From positions 940,319 to 1,004,318 of the forward strand of contig QEOQ01000640.1 in assembly GCA_010279815.1 (NCBI GenBank): a stretch of DNA of 64,000 nucleotides. The letters run 5' to 3'. The notes beneath the pieces are model-generated. The model searched no databases. It had not been told where the DNA came from and worked only from the letters and a program-made list of their open reading frames with translations. Both the position numbers and the translations under genes were made by a program. The DNA comes from Brachionus plicatilis (taxonomy: Eukaryota; Rotifera; Eurotatoria; Ploima; Brachionidae). The first letter of the stretch is position 1, and every line of letters starts with the position of its first letter. This document shows, one piece after another, positions 34,001 to 46,800 of this stretch.

Positions 34001-36272
34001 ATTGGAAGTTCTGAGAGCTATCGGATTCTAAGTGAGTGCATGGATATTCAATACCATTTGTGCAAGCATTTTATTGATATTGGCCGATATCGAGATGCAA
34101 CTGGCTATATCCGTGAAGGTCTCGATGTGACCCAACTTCATTTCTCTCTGAGACGTGTGTCTCGTTTTTTACTTCAACAAATACATGCTGATATCATAGC
34201 TAATTGCTTTAATGAGTCCAAAACGCGTCTAAAATTGACTGAAAATTTAATCCAAATCGAAAGCATTGAAAAGTCTCAGATTCTCGGGCCAGAAATGCGC
34301 AACGATTTGATGCGCTTAAACAATTTTACTTACTACTTCTTCCTTAGCATGTTGAATGACATCAAAAAAAATTCTGACCAAGATTACGAAGAATTTAGAG
34401 GATCATTAATAATTTTGAAAAAAAATTTTATTAATAAAGTTTTAGCCTTTGATTCACAAATAAATGACTATATCCGAGAGACGCTGATAGACATGGAACT
34501 ATTGATTCTAAATTATCTAAAGCAAAATCCAAAAAATAAAACATCAGTTAATGATTGCATAAAGAACATCAAGGCTTTGCTCAAAAAAGGAAGCATTCGT
34601 GAAAACTGGAACTGGGCTGAATATTTGTGCACCATGTATGAATTGGACCAGAATAACTCGGAACTCTTGTCCCAAGCGTATTCTTATATTCAAAAATATC
34701 CTCAACCTTTGCTGTACCGCAAAATTCTGATGCACTTGTACAAGTCAGAAAGTGTTCACAAAAATGAATTGAAAGAAAAATGCTTTTATTTATTAGAGAC
34801 CCAGTCGATTGCGTTGAGGCACAAGGCATGTTCCATTCAGCACAAGCATAAGCGAAAAGGCACTCAAGATCCAAAGCTAATTGAGGTTATGTTGTCCAAT
34901 TTGTCATTTAATTCTGGCAATCACTTGGATGAGTTTATTGAAAAAATTCTGCCAGACAGTTGCGTGGTAATTTCATTGGTGCTTGGCGAATCAGATGACT
35001 TGTATTTAGCTAGATTTGAAGCCAAGAATAGCCCAGTATTGATCAAATTAAAATATAACAAAAATTTAATCGATGAATTTAAAACAATTATGATCGAAAA
35101 TGATCGTTCAATGAAGCAGTCAGACCGAAATAAGTTTTGGTCAAGCCGTAGTGCTTTGAATAAAAAGTTAAACTCTTATTTGGAAGAGTTTGAATCAAGT
35201 GTATTTTCATTTTACAAATCTCTGCTTCTAGGCTCCTTTATTGATTTTAACATCGAGAAAATAATTGATGAATTTAAGAAAAAATTTTTCCCAAATTCTA
35301 AATTAAACAAAAATCAGGAAAATTTGCTAAGACTTTTGATACTAGGTCTGGAACAGTTTACATTCGAAGACACTGTGAATTGCTTAACGATTGACTTTAG
35401 TTCAGAACCAATAAATGAGTTTGCTGAATACTTTTTCATAAATATCAGACCAAGACTTCAAAATGCCAAAAGAAAACACGTTTGTTTGTTAATTGACAAA
35501 AATCTGCACCAAATTCCTTTCGAATGTTTTCCTTCGACACGATCTCAACCGATAACCCGAATGCCCTCAATTCATTTTCTTCAAACTCATATAAAAATTA
35601 ACTCTCTATCGCTAAATAAAGAAAAAGCGTTCTATATTGTTGATCCTGGATGCGATCTCACCCATACTAGAATGAAATTTCAGAACTTTTTCGAAAAAAG
35701 AAAAACATGGGATGGCATCATTGGTGTGCCGCCAAATGAGACAGTTTTTAAAAAAGCTTTAACTGAATATGAACTTTTTATGTGAGCAAATTGATAAATA
35801 ATTTTAAAAACTTTAAAAAAAATTAAATTTTTATTCTTTTTAAAATAGATATACAGGCCATGGTTCAGGTAGTCAGTACTATCCTTCAGACGATGTTCAG
35901 AAATTACGTGTTCAAGCATGCTCGATTCTAATGGGGTGCTCTAGCGGCAATCAATATGTTATGGGAGATTTTGAGCCTTATGGTACGGTTCTGGCCTATA
36001 TTTTGGCCGGATGTCCATGCATTGTCGGAAATCTTTGGGATGTTACAGACCGAGACATTGATCGGCTAACTGAAGAATTTCTAGAGTCATGGATTAAAGA
36101 CCATGATGAAATGTGCGAAAACATGAGCGATGAGGACAAAAAGCTCAAAAAAAACTCCATGTTAACAAGCAGTATTTGTGTACATTTGAATAAGGCGAGA
36201 AAAGCGTGCAAGATGGCATATTTGAATGGATCAGCACCGATTGTATACGGTTTGCCAGTTAATTTCAAATAA
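28055..36272 (+). CDS. ESPL1: Separase (caspase-like cysteine protease)
   Basis: Separase cleaves the cohesin kleisin subunit at anaphase onset. Proposed exons: 28055-28243, 28296-28409, 28461-28568, 28634-28771, 28830-29667, 29783-29926, 29975-30228, 30276-30580, 30632-30790, 30847-31879, 31927-32059, 32117-32335, 33999-35781 and 35849-36272; every junction is GT-AG and in frame, total 1946 residues. The C-terminal protease has the catalytic dyad: His1810 in YTGHGSGSQYY and Cys1836 in ILMGCSSG, with VGNLWDVTDRDID after it, all typical of separase. The N-terminal two thirds is helical repeat-like. Residues encoded near 30950-31120 form a basic, Ser/Pro-rich linker (RRRMKTTKSPMPF) that could hold nuclear-import and CDK sites. 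The first two exons and the start are less certain. Intron 12 (1663 nt) holds a fold-back element. Confidence 0.9.
32726..33273. mobile_element. Fold-back element in separase intron
   Basis: 548 bp made of two inverted arms of about 185 bp (32726-32912 and 33085-33273) around a spacer of about 170 bp. The arms share TGGGCATCTT(A/G)AAGTTGATG and TTAAACTAAATCTTCGATTT, at roughly 90% identity by eye. An open frame in the left arm is incidental. No TSD could be fixed. Confidence 0.8.
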
Positions 36273-37374
36273 TTTTTTTGCATTTTTACCATTTAAAATG
36301 AACTATTGGTAATTATATCCGGATGAAATATTGACTTTTTTTTTTTAAATTAAGAATTTATAAAATGCATCAAATCAACTAAGGACAAAAAATGAAATAC
36401 TCATTCTAATTAGTCTTTATTCTTCTTTAACAAAAAAAATTGTATATCTATTTTTTAATCTTTTCATGTAATTAAACTAAATATTAGAATTGATGAGAAA
36501 TTATTTAAAAAAAATTTATAATCAATCATTAAGCTGGATGAGTATTGAATAAACATTTAAATTTTTTCACAATTATTCTTTAATTTGCCAAAATAAAAGT
36601 TTGACTTCAAGTTATTTTTAGAATTTCCGTCTTTTTTTTTTCTTAGTGGAAAAAAAAATGTGTGTCAATTTATTTTGAAAACTCTGCTTAAAAATTCAAA
36701 ATTCCAAAAAAAATAAGTTCGTTATAAGAGAAAAATTTGGCTTGTGTATAGGAATTAATTATTAAAAAATATTTAAATTTATCTTGTTCGGCAAATATTT
36801 TTATTAGTTTGATATCATCGCAATAATAATTATAAAAATATATTGATTTTTATTTTTAAAATTATTTCAATTTTTGCTAATTGAAAAAATAATTTTAATC
36901 AAACACATGTAAAAGCTAAATGTAAATAAATAAATTTTTCCAAAATTAGAATTGAGTCAATTAGTTTATGTATGAATTAAAATCTTTTTTATTTGAAAAT
37001 CTTAAACTTACGTGCTAATCCAAAAAATGTGTTTAGCTACTGAACTTATTTGAATTTTTTTTTCTCATTTTAAGCTATTAACTTAATACTTTCACAAAAA
37101 AATTTTCCAAAAATGTTGTTCATTAAGAAAATTGAAAGCTTTATTTTCATGAAACATTTATCATAATGATTTCTCTCCTAAAATTGTTGAAAATAATTGA
37201 AAACAGTTTTGAGATTTGATTAGATTCATTTTTTTATTCACTCGTTTTACAATTTTATTTAATATTTTAAGGCTAAAAATAATTTTTATGACAATTTATC
37301 AAAATCAATTAATTTATTACTAAAAATAATTAAATATTAAAACAAAAACAGGATTAGAAAAAAAAAACAAAAAT
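36273..37374. other. Convergent spacer, separase/receptor
   Basis: 1.1 kb between tail-to-tail genes, AT-rich. Candidate AATAAA motifs occur on both strands (for example TTTATT at about 37314 for the minus-strand receptor). No gene. Confidence 0.55.
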
Positions 37375-39768
37375 TTACAACCTTCTCCAATCACCCTTTA
37401 AAATTCTACAAAATGTTTTTTTAAATTGCTGATTTGCCAATGCGTACATAAATGGATTTATGGGTGAATTGAGATAACACAAAAAATAGCATGAATAAAA
37501 AAAGTGATGGTACAAATGTGACTCAAAACAATCAGGACAAAACGAGTTGTAAATACTGACTACATGCCACGGGGCAAAACAGAATATAAAGGCGCCCAGA
37601 ATGAAACTAATGGTTCTAAGAGCTTTGCGAGCTCTATTTTCGTGTTTTGTTTTGCGTTTTTGCAGCGGACGAATTCCGAATGAAGTAGTCAAGCCTGGAG
37701 TGGCAGTGCCAACACTTCTACTTGCACCATGACCGACCATCTCTTTCGTTGCTTTGTCAACCGGATTTTTGTTTGAAATTTGTCCTGTGCTCGACTCAAA
37801 TCCGCTACTAAGCGCTGTTTGAGTGGAGGAAGGAGTTATCTTGATAGAATTTTGCGTGCTTACAGTCAACGAAGCGCCCAGCTTGAGATGGTCCTTGTTG
37901 CTTTTGTCACAAGTGGTAGATTCACTTTTAAGCTTTTCAGACTCGCTGGACAATTTGCTTTTTTCGTCTGAAACGCGACCATTAGCTTTGTCTTCCGAAA
38001 ACTGGCTGGTCAACAAGTCAAATTTGCTGGTCTCTTTTGACACATTTGATTCTTCCAGCTCGGACTTGAGTGAGTTTCGTCTGGATAGGCTGTTTTTAAT
38101 AGGCACAGAAATTTTTTGCAGCAAACTTGTCCGTATTGGGGACTTGATCAAAATTCTTTCCTCTTTAATTGGCATTCGGTGTTCTCTGTCACCAAATTGG
38201 CGTCTGGTCAGCACATAAGTCAATTCTTCATTGTCGTCCTCGATAAATGGTATTTGGACTTTTTTTTCCGAATTTACCGAAATTGACTTGACAATTTTTT
38301 TCTTGTTCAAAATGGAAGACTGTTTAGTAGTGCACTGTTCTTCGAATTGGTCCTGGCTCATGACAGCCAGCGATTCTGGCCGCGGCGACAACAAAACTTT
38401 TTGCTGCGGAAGTTCAGCTTCTTTTTCGCACCTTTTTTTACAGCTACTCTTTTTGCCCGAGTCAAAATCCGAATGGGAATCGTAGCTGCTCGAAAAATCG
38501 TCATCTTTGCTCACTGTGGAAGCATAGCTGTGGTTTTTGGCGCCAAATGCTGTTTTTAGCGACTTTAAATTCCTTCCACCGGTCAGATTGCCAGACAAGT
38601 CATTGCTTTTGTTCTGGTCAAATTTGGACGAGTCCAGTTTTTTCTTGTTCAAAATTTGATCTTTGTGTGAATTTTTGATGAACTGGAGCTGCTTTTTTCG
38701 CGACATGTGCTCGCTCAATTTTGGATGAGTGTCGCCCGGGTCTTCGTCGAACTCGTTGGCGGACAGCAGTCTGTTTTTGGTGCCGGCATTGCATGTTGGA
38801 ATAACAACGCCTACCAGCGCGCCAGTATTCGAAGCGCTGCATCCCACCAGCGAGCTCAGTTTTCGTTGCTTGTCGCGGCTCTTTTTTTCCAAGTCTTTGG
38901 CCACTTGGTAAATGAAAGAATAGAGGACTATGATGACGCACAGCGTGCTCCAAAAATAGGAAAACACGAGAGCTACCGAAAAAAATTTGTTGGAGCTCCA
39001 GGCGACATCGCAGTTTTTTGGATCGAATTCGGCTTGGGTGGCATAGGACCAGCCAAAAATAGAGGTAAAAAATAGACCAAACGGAACCAGCCAAGTGAGC
39101 ATAACCATTAGGATAATTTTATTGGGAGAGCGCCATTTTCGGTATTTAGCCGGAATTTTTACCGAACAAAATCGGTCTATGGTTATAAAGAAAACAGTGT
39201 AAATTGAAGTTAAACAAACCGTGTAGTCTAGTGCTAGCCATAGATTGCAAATGATTCGGCCAAAAGGCCACTCTCCGATCATTAGGTAAAGGGTCAAAAA
39301 TGGCATCGAAAACATGCCAATTATAAAATCGCTCACAGAAAGCGACAAAATAAAGTAATTTGTCGGATTGCGGATTTGGTGGTCGAGAAAAAAAGACAAC
39401 ATGACCAGCAAATTTCCGCTCACTGTTATCAAACTAGCTGAAGAGGCAAGAATGCTTAGAATTATTTTAGCAGGAAAAGAGTATATTTCGTTAGGTTGAT
39501 CGAAGTTTTTTGGGAATAAGTCCGAGTTGTTCAATTGTTGGGACGCATCGTCATCGCTGAATATCACTTGAAAATTTGATTCTTGCTTGGAAAAGCTAAA
39601 ATTGTAGTCGCGCAATGCAAATTGGTCGTTTGGACTTGAGAGTTGGTTCATGTTGGCATTGGCAGTGGTGAAACAAACTAGTAAAACAACAAGACTGAAA
39701 ATTGTTGCAAGAAATCCGCAGCTTGTATCAATGTTTTTTTTTTTTCTTTTTAAAATTGAATTTTTCAT
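37375..39768 (-). CDS. Muscarinic-type acetylcholine receptor-like GPCR
   Basis: Intronless, 797 residues. A hydrophobic N-terminal stretch (18-37) may be a signal peptide. It precedes an Asn/Ser-rich ectodomain and seven membrane segments, TM1 at about 98-125 and TM7 ending at NPFMY. Amine-receptor features: Asp181 (position 3.32) in LALDYTV, DRF after TM3, NSPINPFMY in TM7, and helix 8 ANQQFKKTF. The third intracellular loop is huge (about 291-714, Ser/Lys-rich, unconserved), as in muscarinic and related receptors. The RARKALRTISFILGAF entry to TM6 is like invertebrate muscarinic types (GAR-2/mAChR-B-like). TM6 reads CFAPWH (730-735), so the toggle Trp is Phe and the Tyr-Asn pair of vertebrate muscarinic receptors is Trp-His. 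Ligand is therefore inference; another amine is possible. Confidence 0.85.
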   Translation of the reverse strand: MKNSILKRKKKNIDTSCGFLATIFSLVVLLVCFTTANANMNQLSSPNDQFALRDYNFSFSKQESNFQVIFSDDDASQQLNNSDLFPKNFDQPNEIYSFPAKIILSILASSASLITVSGNLLVMLSFFLDHQIRNPTNYFILSLSVSDFIIGMFSMPFLTLYLMIGEWPFGRIICNLWLALDYTVCLTSIYTVFFITIDRFCSVKIPAKYRKWRSPNKIILMVMLTWLVPFGLFFTSIFGWSYATQAEFDPKNCDVAWSSNKFFSVALVFSYFWSTLCVIIVLYSFIYQVAKDLEKKSRDKQRKLSSLVGCSASNTGALVGVVIPTCNAGTKNRLLSANEFDEDPGDTHPKLSEHMSRKKQLQFIKNSHKDQILNKKKLDSSKFDQNKSNDLSGNLTGGRNLKSLKTAFGAKNHSYASTVSKDDDFSSSYDSHSDFDSGKKSSCKKRCEKEAELPQQKVLLSPRPESLAVMSQDQFEEQCTTKQSSILNKKKIVKSISVNSEKKVQIPFIEDDNEELTYVLTRRQFGDREHRMPIKEERILIKSPIRTSLLQKISVPIKNSLSRRNSLKSELEESNVSKETSKFDLLTSQFSEDKANGRVSDEKSKLSSESEKLKSESTTCDKSNKDHLKLGASLTVSTQNSIKITPSSTQTALSSGFESSTGQISNKNPVDKATKEMVGHGASRSVGTATPGLTTSFGIRPLQKRKTKHENRARKALRTISFILGAFIFCFAPWHVVSIYNSFCPDCFESHLYHHFFYSCYFLCYLNSPINPFMYALANQQFKKTFCRILKGDWRRL

Positions 39769-42700
39769 TTTGTTGATGCTCAGTCACCCACTTTCCTTAA
39801 TATTTGGATCAACAGTTTCGTTTAAAATTGTTTAGCATTGATTTTTTTGTTACAAAAATCACTTAGTTGTGAAATTGGTTGTAATCATTTTTCCATTAAA
39901 TTTTGATTCCGGTAACACTCATAAACCAATGCATCCGCTAATATCTGTCTGGCCTTGTTTTGTTTACTGCAAATTCGCTTTTCAAGGTATTGAAAAACTT
40001 GAAATTAAAAAATTTGAAAAAAAAACAATTGCCTGTGGCACAAAAATCGATTTTAAATCAAAATTTTTAATTTCTATAATTTTTAGTTCTTAAGATCAAA
40101 ATTTAAACAAATCACTATGTCAATTAATTATTAGTTTTACGACAGCCAATGTATATATGTCTAAAAAAAAATATAAAATTATATCACATCTTTGGTCACA
40201 CAAAATTTAAATTTTAAGAGTTTTTTCAAGAGTGACTTTGTTTCTTTACCAAAAACAAATAGCAATTTAAAAACAAAAAATATTTATAAAGCTGTAATTA
40301 TTTTAATTTTTTAATTAAAACACGTTTTTTTCTAAGATGTTTTGTTAAATATTGTATCTGAACGTGTTTGATACATTTTATTTTAAAATTTATTTTTATA
40401 ATAATAATAAACAGTCAAAACTCGGCTTTTGCAAAATTAATGTTAAAACACTGTAACGCTAATCGGATATTTTCGGCATTTAATTTTTAAGCTTCAATTG
40501 ACTCAAATTTAATCAAATAATGTGTGCATGCTCATGTTCAGAACCACTTCATTGGGAATATTATTTGGTATATAGAGCAATATCCCAGAAAATATTTCTA
40601 AAAATTATGTAAGTTCATTTTTAAAAATCTAAATGCTTAATTGCCTTCAACTTTTAAATTTAATAACTCTCCCTTGTTGGTATAAAAAAAGACAAAATTT
40701 TATTTTATTTTACTCTAAATATTAACCGGTACCCTCTTAGAAATCTTTATCTAAACAAATGCATTAAAATATATGATTGAATTCAATGATTTTAACCTTT
40801 TATTTAATTTTGTTTCTCGAAAATAAATTACTTATATTTTTTATAACTTTTTTTGATTACAAACAAACCAAATCGATTTAGATTAGGATTAAGATTTTAA
40901 AAATAAAGCACATTTTCTTCCAAATTTTAAAGTAAAGATTAATCAAAAACAAGTTTTGATTTGTAAATTTTTATATGCCAAATTGGCAAATCGAGCTATA
41001 AATCTTTTTTTAAATTAAAAAAAAGACTTAAGCAAGTAGTCTTTAATGATAAATGCAAGCTATCAATAAACTGTTAATAATGATCATTCGAGAGATTGTT
41101 AAACCTGCTAAAAATGTAGTCGTGTTGCTTATCTAATTTTATATTGAAAATTCGAATTATCTAGGCTCGATCCAGAAGCTATTAATTATTTTTATTTTGA
41201 ATTAAGGTAATCATTTGCGCTTTCAAGGCGTTTACCTTCAACAAAGTCTTGTGGAGCAGATTATAAGCGACAATTCAGATCAATAAATAAGCAATCTTTC
41301 ATCTAAAAACGAATTTATAGCATTTTATAAGAATTATCTTGACGCTCCGCATTACTAATAGACAAGATTTACAAATACATTAATTTTATAAAAATTTTCA
41401 ATTTCTATTTTTGGTATTTGTTTTAATAAAGAAAAATTAAAGAAAATCCATACTCGGTCTGACACAATCATTTTCTTATCTAGTTCCCTAAAAGAACTAA
41501 ATTTTTAATTTTTTCAATCTAAATAAGCTAAATAATATTTTTAATGCATTATGTAACATAATTAATTTTAAAATTTACAGTCGACTTTTGATTAAAATAA
41601 ACTTTCTTGAAAAAAATGTCAAAAATATTCTTTGAAATTTATGGTAAACAAATTTCATCTTTTCAAAAGGATGTTGAAATCTATATTTGATATAATTAAA
41701 ATAAAAAATTTCCGAATTTTCAAACATCAATAAGTTTTAATTATTTCAATTGCTATATTTGAAAAAAGAACTACTAACTTAAAATCATCTTAAGTAAATA
41801 TTTTTAAAATTTAGATTGACTTTAGCGGAAGCCGATTAGAATTTCAAATTTTTACTAAAAAACGCAGCTAGATCAAATCGATAAGATTATTAAAAAAAAT
41901 TAAAAAATTGATTTGCACTGACATTCAGGCTTTTCGCTCCTATTTTTCTGAATTTTTCTAAATTTCAAATGTTCTTAATAATTAAAACAAATTAGGTATA
42001 ATTATGTAATAGCATACTGTATATCTCTAAGTTCGACTCGATTTGACTCGAGGTGTTAAAGACAATTTTTGCGACTAACTTTTAGGAATATATAAATTTT
42101 GATTTCAAATAATCAAATCATTAATTTTTATTTTTTCTACCATTCTTCATTTTCTCTATTTTTTGAATGTCAAACAATTCAAATCAATGCTCAGAGAAAT
42201 AAAGCTAGTTACTTAAAATTAATTAGTATTAATAGCTTTTAGTTGCTATTTCAACTCTTTTCTCCACAAAGAAATTAGATACAGAATAGAATAAAAAATG
42301 CAATTTTTTTATTAACACTGTACCGAAATTTCTTAAATACAATCAGATTGATTTTAGTAATTGTTTAATTTAAACATGTAATAAAAACTCCTTTGCTCTT
42401 AATCAAAAAAGTTTTTTTCCAGAAACCTCAGAGTAGCCCAATTTATATAAAGCATAAAATTCAATAAAATAAAATTAAAACAAGAAACAAATTCTTTAAA
42501 TATCACTTATTCTTCTTAATTTATTTGAAACAAACGACGTCAGACCAAAATGAATCAATTTTAAAACAAAATTATCTTAATTTTAAGATAGTAAACTTTA
42601 ATAAATTCTCTCATTTAGCTTAATGCTACACTTAATAATAACCTTTTTCGCTGTTTTATATTCTACCAGAGAACCATTTTATTAAAATAAGTTCAAACAC

Positions 42701-43105
42701 TTATACAACATTAAATCACTTTTAATTGATAATTTATTTAGCTTGAGCAATTATTAAGAGAACATGCTTGTTGGGAATAGCAAAATGTCAGACAGTGTTG
42801 TCAAGTTTAAAACTATTCTATTTACCATTAAATATTCGTCCTGTGATCAAGTTTCTATTAACTAAAGAATTTTTTATTTTTAGAGCTACTATTTTAATGG
42901 TAGATTAATAGTGCTTTTTAATTTAGTCTCTCAAATAAATTACTAGGCAAGGCTGGTTCTTGTTTTTTGAAAGGGGTCTAGAAATATTTTCTCTTCTTGC
43001 AGAATTATTCAACAACTTTTTTGAAAAAACTGCATAGAAATTAAGAAACTTTCGCATACAATTATTGCTAAAACTTAAACTTCTTATAAATCAGAGAAAT
43101 AATAA

Positions 43106-43161
43106 AAAGAACTCGAACCAGGTGTCCAAGGCAAAATTCTACCGACTTAGACCTATACTTA
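43106..43161 (-). repeat. tRNA-like remnant (A and B boxes)
   Basis: The minus strand reads GGTCTAAGTCGGTAGAATTT, then about 20 nt later GGTTCGAGTTC. These match pol III A-box (RGYNNARYNGG) and B-box (GGTTCRANNC) consensus at tRNA-like spacing. The T and acceptor stems do not pair, so it is a pseudo-tRNA or the head of a SINE rather than a working tRNA. Confidence 0.35.
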
Positions 43162-43800
43162 GTTGAGCAAAGATTTTTTTCTTCTATTGTTTAACACAAA
43201 GGGTTTTCATATAAAGTATCTTTCTGTTATTATCCTTTTAAAATTTTACATAATTTTTTTAAAGTAATTTTATAGGTCTTGGAAACGTCGTGACCAATTA
43301 AACATTTTTTATCCTAGTAAAATTTTTGGCTAATTTTAAGAACAAATGAACAGACTTAGATTATTTAAAAAAAAATTTTTGAAAGATATCTAAAAAATAA
43401 AAAACAAATTTCAATAATTGATTATCTTTAGGAGAAACAAAATATTTTTCCAACCCTAGGTATTTTAATTTTAGACGAAATTGTGCAAAATCCGAACTTG
43501 CAAAATTTAACTACCCAATAATCGAAAGTTTTAATTAACAATATTGGTAAGCGAAACACAAGCTCAATATTTTTTCTTAGCTAATTTTGAAAATCATATC
43601 ATAATAATGAATAATCGCTATTCAATTTAATCGAAATTTTTTGTTCATTAAAAATTGTCTTTCATAAGATTTCTTTATTCAAAAATAATTAATTTAAAAA
43701 AATTTATGTCAATCTCTAAGAGCATAATAAAAAAATGATAAAAATACTCAATCAAAAGCTTTATAAAAATTTGCCATTTGGTATTAGTTTAGTTTCTCAT

Positions 43801-43866
43801 CTTGCCGAGATTGAACCTCCGTCTCTCTGCTTTCAAAAACAACTTAACCAAAAGGACTCCTGATAA
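43801..43866 (-). repeat. Second tRNA-like remnant
   Basis: The minus strand has TTGGTTAAGTTG (A-box-like) and GGAGGTTCAATCTC (B-box-like) about 25 nt apart. The flanking stems are not complementary. Probably the same kind of tRNA-derived relic as the one 700 bp away. Confidence 0.35.
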
Positions 43867-46800
43867 GTTTTAGTTCACCCTAAATTTAATTTTTTTTCAT
43901 AAAGGAAATTATAAATTTTAAAATGTAAAATGCCTGATTGAAATTAAATAAAAGTATTTATCATTTTTAAAATGATTCAACCCAGTACACCGTCAATGAT
44001 CATTATGAATCCACAATTTATTTTCAGTTCTTTGTTTTAAACAAATTAAATTTTTGTTGGACCAATTTGTAAATTTAAAAAACAGATCATTTTTTTGATG
44101 TATTAATTAAAACGGTATCCTCCCGACAGAGTAGAGAAATGCATTTAAAATCTTCTAAATTTTTAATTAAAAACCTAAAGTATATAATTTCCTAATCACT
44201 AAAAAAATATACAATAAACCTTTTTGATATTGGTTCCTTAAAAAACATGATTTTTTAATATCTAATTCCTGTTTGTAAGCAATATTAATTTTTTTTCTGT
44301 TACCAAGGAGTTTTGAAGTGGCACTAAACCGGAAAATTTATTTTTTTTAATTATTATATAGCAACTTAAGCTTCGTGAATTGATTAGAGTAGATTTTTAT
44401 CACACTGAGAATTAAGATGAGCTTTTAAACATCATGGAATTCACAAGTTGTTTAGTTAATGCTTATAAAAACGCTTATTTATCAAATTGCATTGATTAAA
44501 ATCGTAATTTTATGGAAAAAAAATACTTATATTTCATTTACAAAATCAATCGACAAAGAACATTTTTTCGAGGCAAATAAATACATTCCCTTGCTACTAA
44601 GGCAATTCTTTCTTAGAGTTCGCTTGCAAAATTTTTGGTTATTTATTTGGGTCTCGGAAATAACTATACATACAGAAGGAAATTTTTCCAATTTGCGCCA
44701 AATCGCTGCAAGGTTTGGACGATTTAACAATTATTCCACAATTCCAAGTGAAAATATTTCTAATTAATCGGAAGTCTCATCAGAAAAGCTCTATTCCATT
44801 CTAATTAGCTGATTCTAAAAAAATTTCCAAACTTATCCTTCTACACACTTAGTGCTAAATTAAAAATTTAAATATCACGATAGTTTATATGACTTTGTTC
44901 AGAGAGTTAAAATTTTATCAAGCCATAAATTTTTAAAAACATTTTATTGCTAATTGCCATAATCACCAGACAATTCAGCAGCTCATTTAGCTCTATTTGA
45001 GCATTCTATCATAATCTAGTTTTATTCGAAAATAAATACAAATAATCATTTATGACATCTTTATGCCATACTCATGCACTTAGCCATACTCCATTTAGCT
45101 CATGATTCTAATATTATCAAATTTGATTTATAATTAAAAGATATTCAAAATTTTGATTAAGAATTAATGCAAACAATTCAGACAAGTAAAAAATTCCTTC
45201 CTTTCAGATGAGTCAATCAAAATTTAAATGGGCGTATTGTTCTGTGCTCACTTTAGACAAAAATCTAAAACCAATACTCTGAATCTCTTCTTTATTGATT
45301 GCAGCTTTAAATAAAAAAATTTTAGTAACTCTTTAATTAAGATCTCATTCGAAGCTCTAAGTAATTCTTAAAAAATCTTTTAGGCTTTTGTTTGCCCATT
45401 TTAAAGAGTCTCAATAGAATAAATTGCTTCCAATTTGAAAATCTCTTTAAGCTATGTGAAAATTTCTAAGTTTTTTTTTAAAAATGAAACTTAAATTTTA
45501 AAAATATTGCATGGAATAAATTAAATTTCAAAGAATCTTGATTACAAGAAAGTTAACAAAAATCTATGTTGGCTTTCATTAATGATTCCTTACAAACAAA
45601 CAAAGGAATTTTAAACCTTAATCCTTCTGTCAGATACCAGAATAAAGTTATTTAAAGAATTGAGCTTTAATTAAAGCAAACTTTAAAAAAATAATTATTT
45701 TTTAATTGGAGGTAAAATAATTATTTGAAATTCAATAACAAAACAAAGTTAAAAAATATTGCTTTTTTTAAACAAAAAAAAAAAACGATTAGTTTTCCTT
45801 AGCCAAAATAACTTTTCTACCAATTTCTATTAATCCGAAATCTTATTTTTCAGTGTAAATGTAATTAATTTAAAAGACATTCATAACATTTCGAGAAATA
45901 ATATGGTTTGATGTATATATTATGAAAAGATTGTGATTAAATGTTTTAATTGTTTAGCATTGAGGGAAATCAAGGCTTAGAGACTAGCTGATCAATTTTT
46001 TAAACGCAAATTTAGCAAAATTAATTAAAAAGACCCGATAAACGTGTGTCACGGCACCTAAATTTTTGAACCTCACAAATTACCTTAGGGACGTCAATAA
46101 TTATTTCCAAGAACTAAGTTTTTTTTATTAAAAAGCTTAATAACATTTTTAAAAATGGTTTTATCTTATTGAGATGTAGTTTTTTTTTTTATAAAAAACT
46201 GCATAAAAAGTAAAAAAAATTTGAATTAATAAATTAAAATCTAAATTTGATTTAATTAAAAATAATGAAAAATCAAAGAATAATTTGTTAAAACTTCAAT
46301 ATAAATAAATACAATGTCAAATTTGATTTATTCATAAAATTTAATGTGATTATAGAATCGATAAAAACCATTCACTTTTTATTTCACTAGAACTATTCCC
46401 AAAAAATAATCTAATAAAAAATTTTAAAAAAATGTTAAACAAATTTGATAATTCAAAAAGTCATAGCTGGATATTTTCTTTTAAGGAAGAAATTTTATTT
46501 CGAAAACATTGATTTAATGCATGCTTAAGACTAATTTTGATTAATTTTGATTTTACCCTAGACTAAATTGCCAAGTACTTTTCAGTTCATGCTTTTTGAT
46601 CCATAATTTAAAAATATAACGCCATTTTTTAGAAATTTAATTTAAATTAAAAATGATACAAAAACAAAATTTTAATTTTAATCAAAAAACGTTCCAGTAG
46701 ATGGAATTAAAAAATTGAAATTTACTTGGTTGATATAAATCCGGCCAACAAGAATTTTCTTTAGTTGAAAATTGCTATTTTTTAGTCATTACCGAAATAA

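Noticed and set aside
38618..39094. Minus- and plus-strand open frames overlapping the receptor
   Set aside because: Shadows of the receptor's GC-richer third-loop and TM coding sequence; no independent motifs.
43106..43161. Functional tRNA gene
   Set aside because: Pol III boxes are present, but the T and acceptor stems do not pair.
44459..44767. 102-codon open frame in the gene-poor region
   Set aside because: No motif, no composition shift and no splice partner; expected by chance in 16.5 kb.
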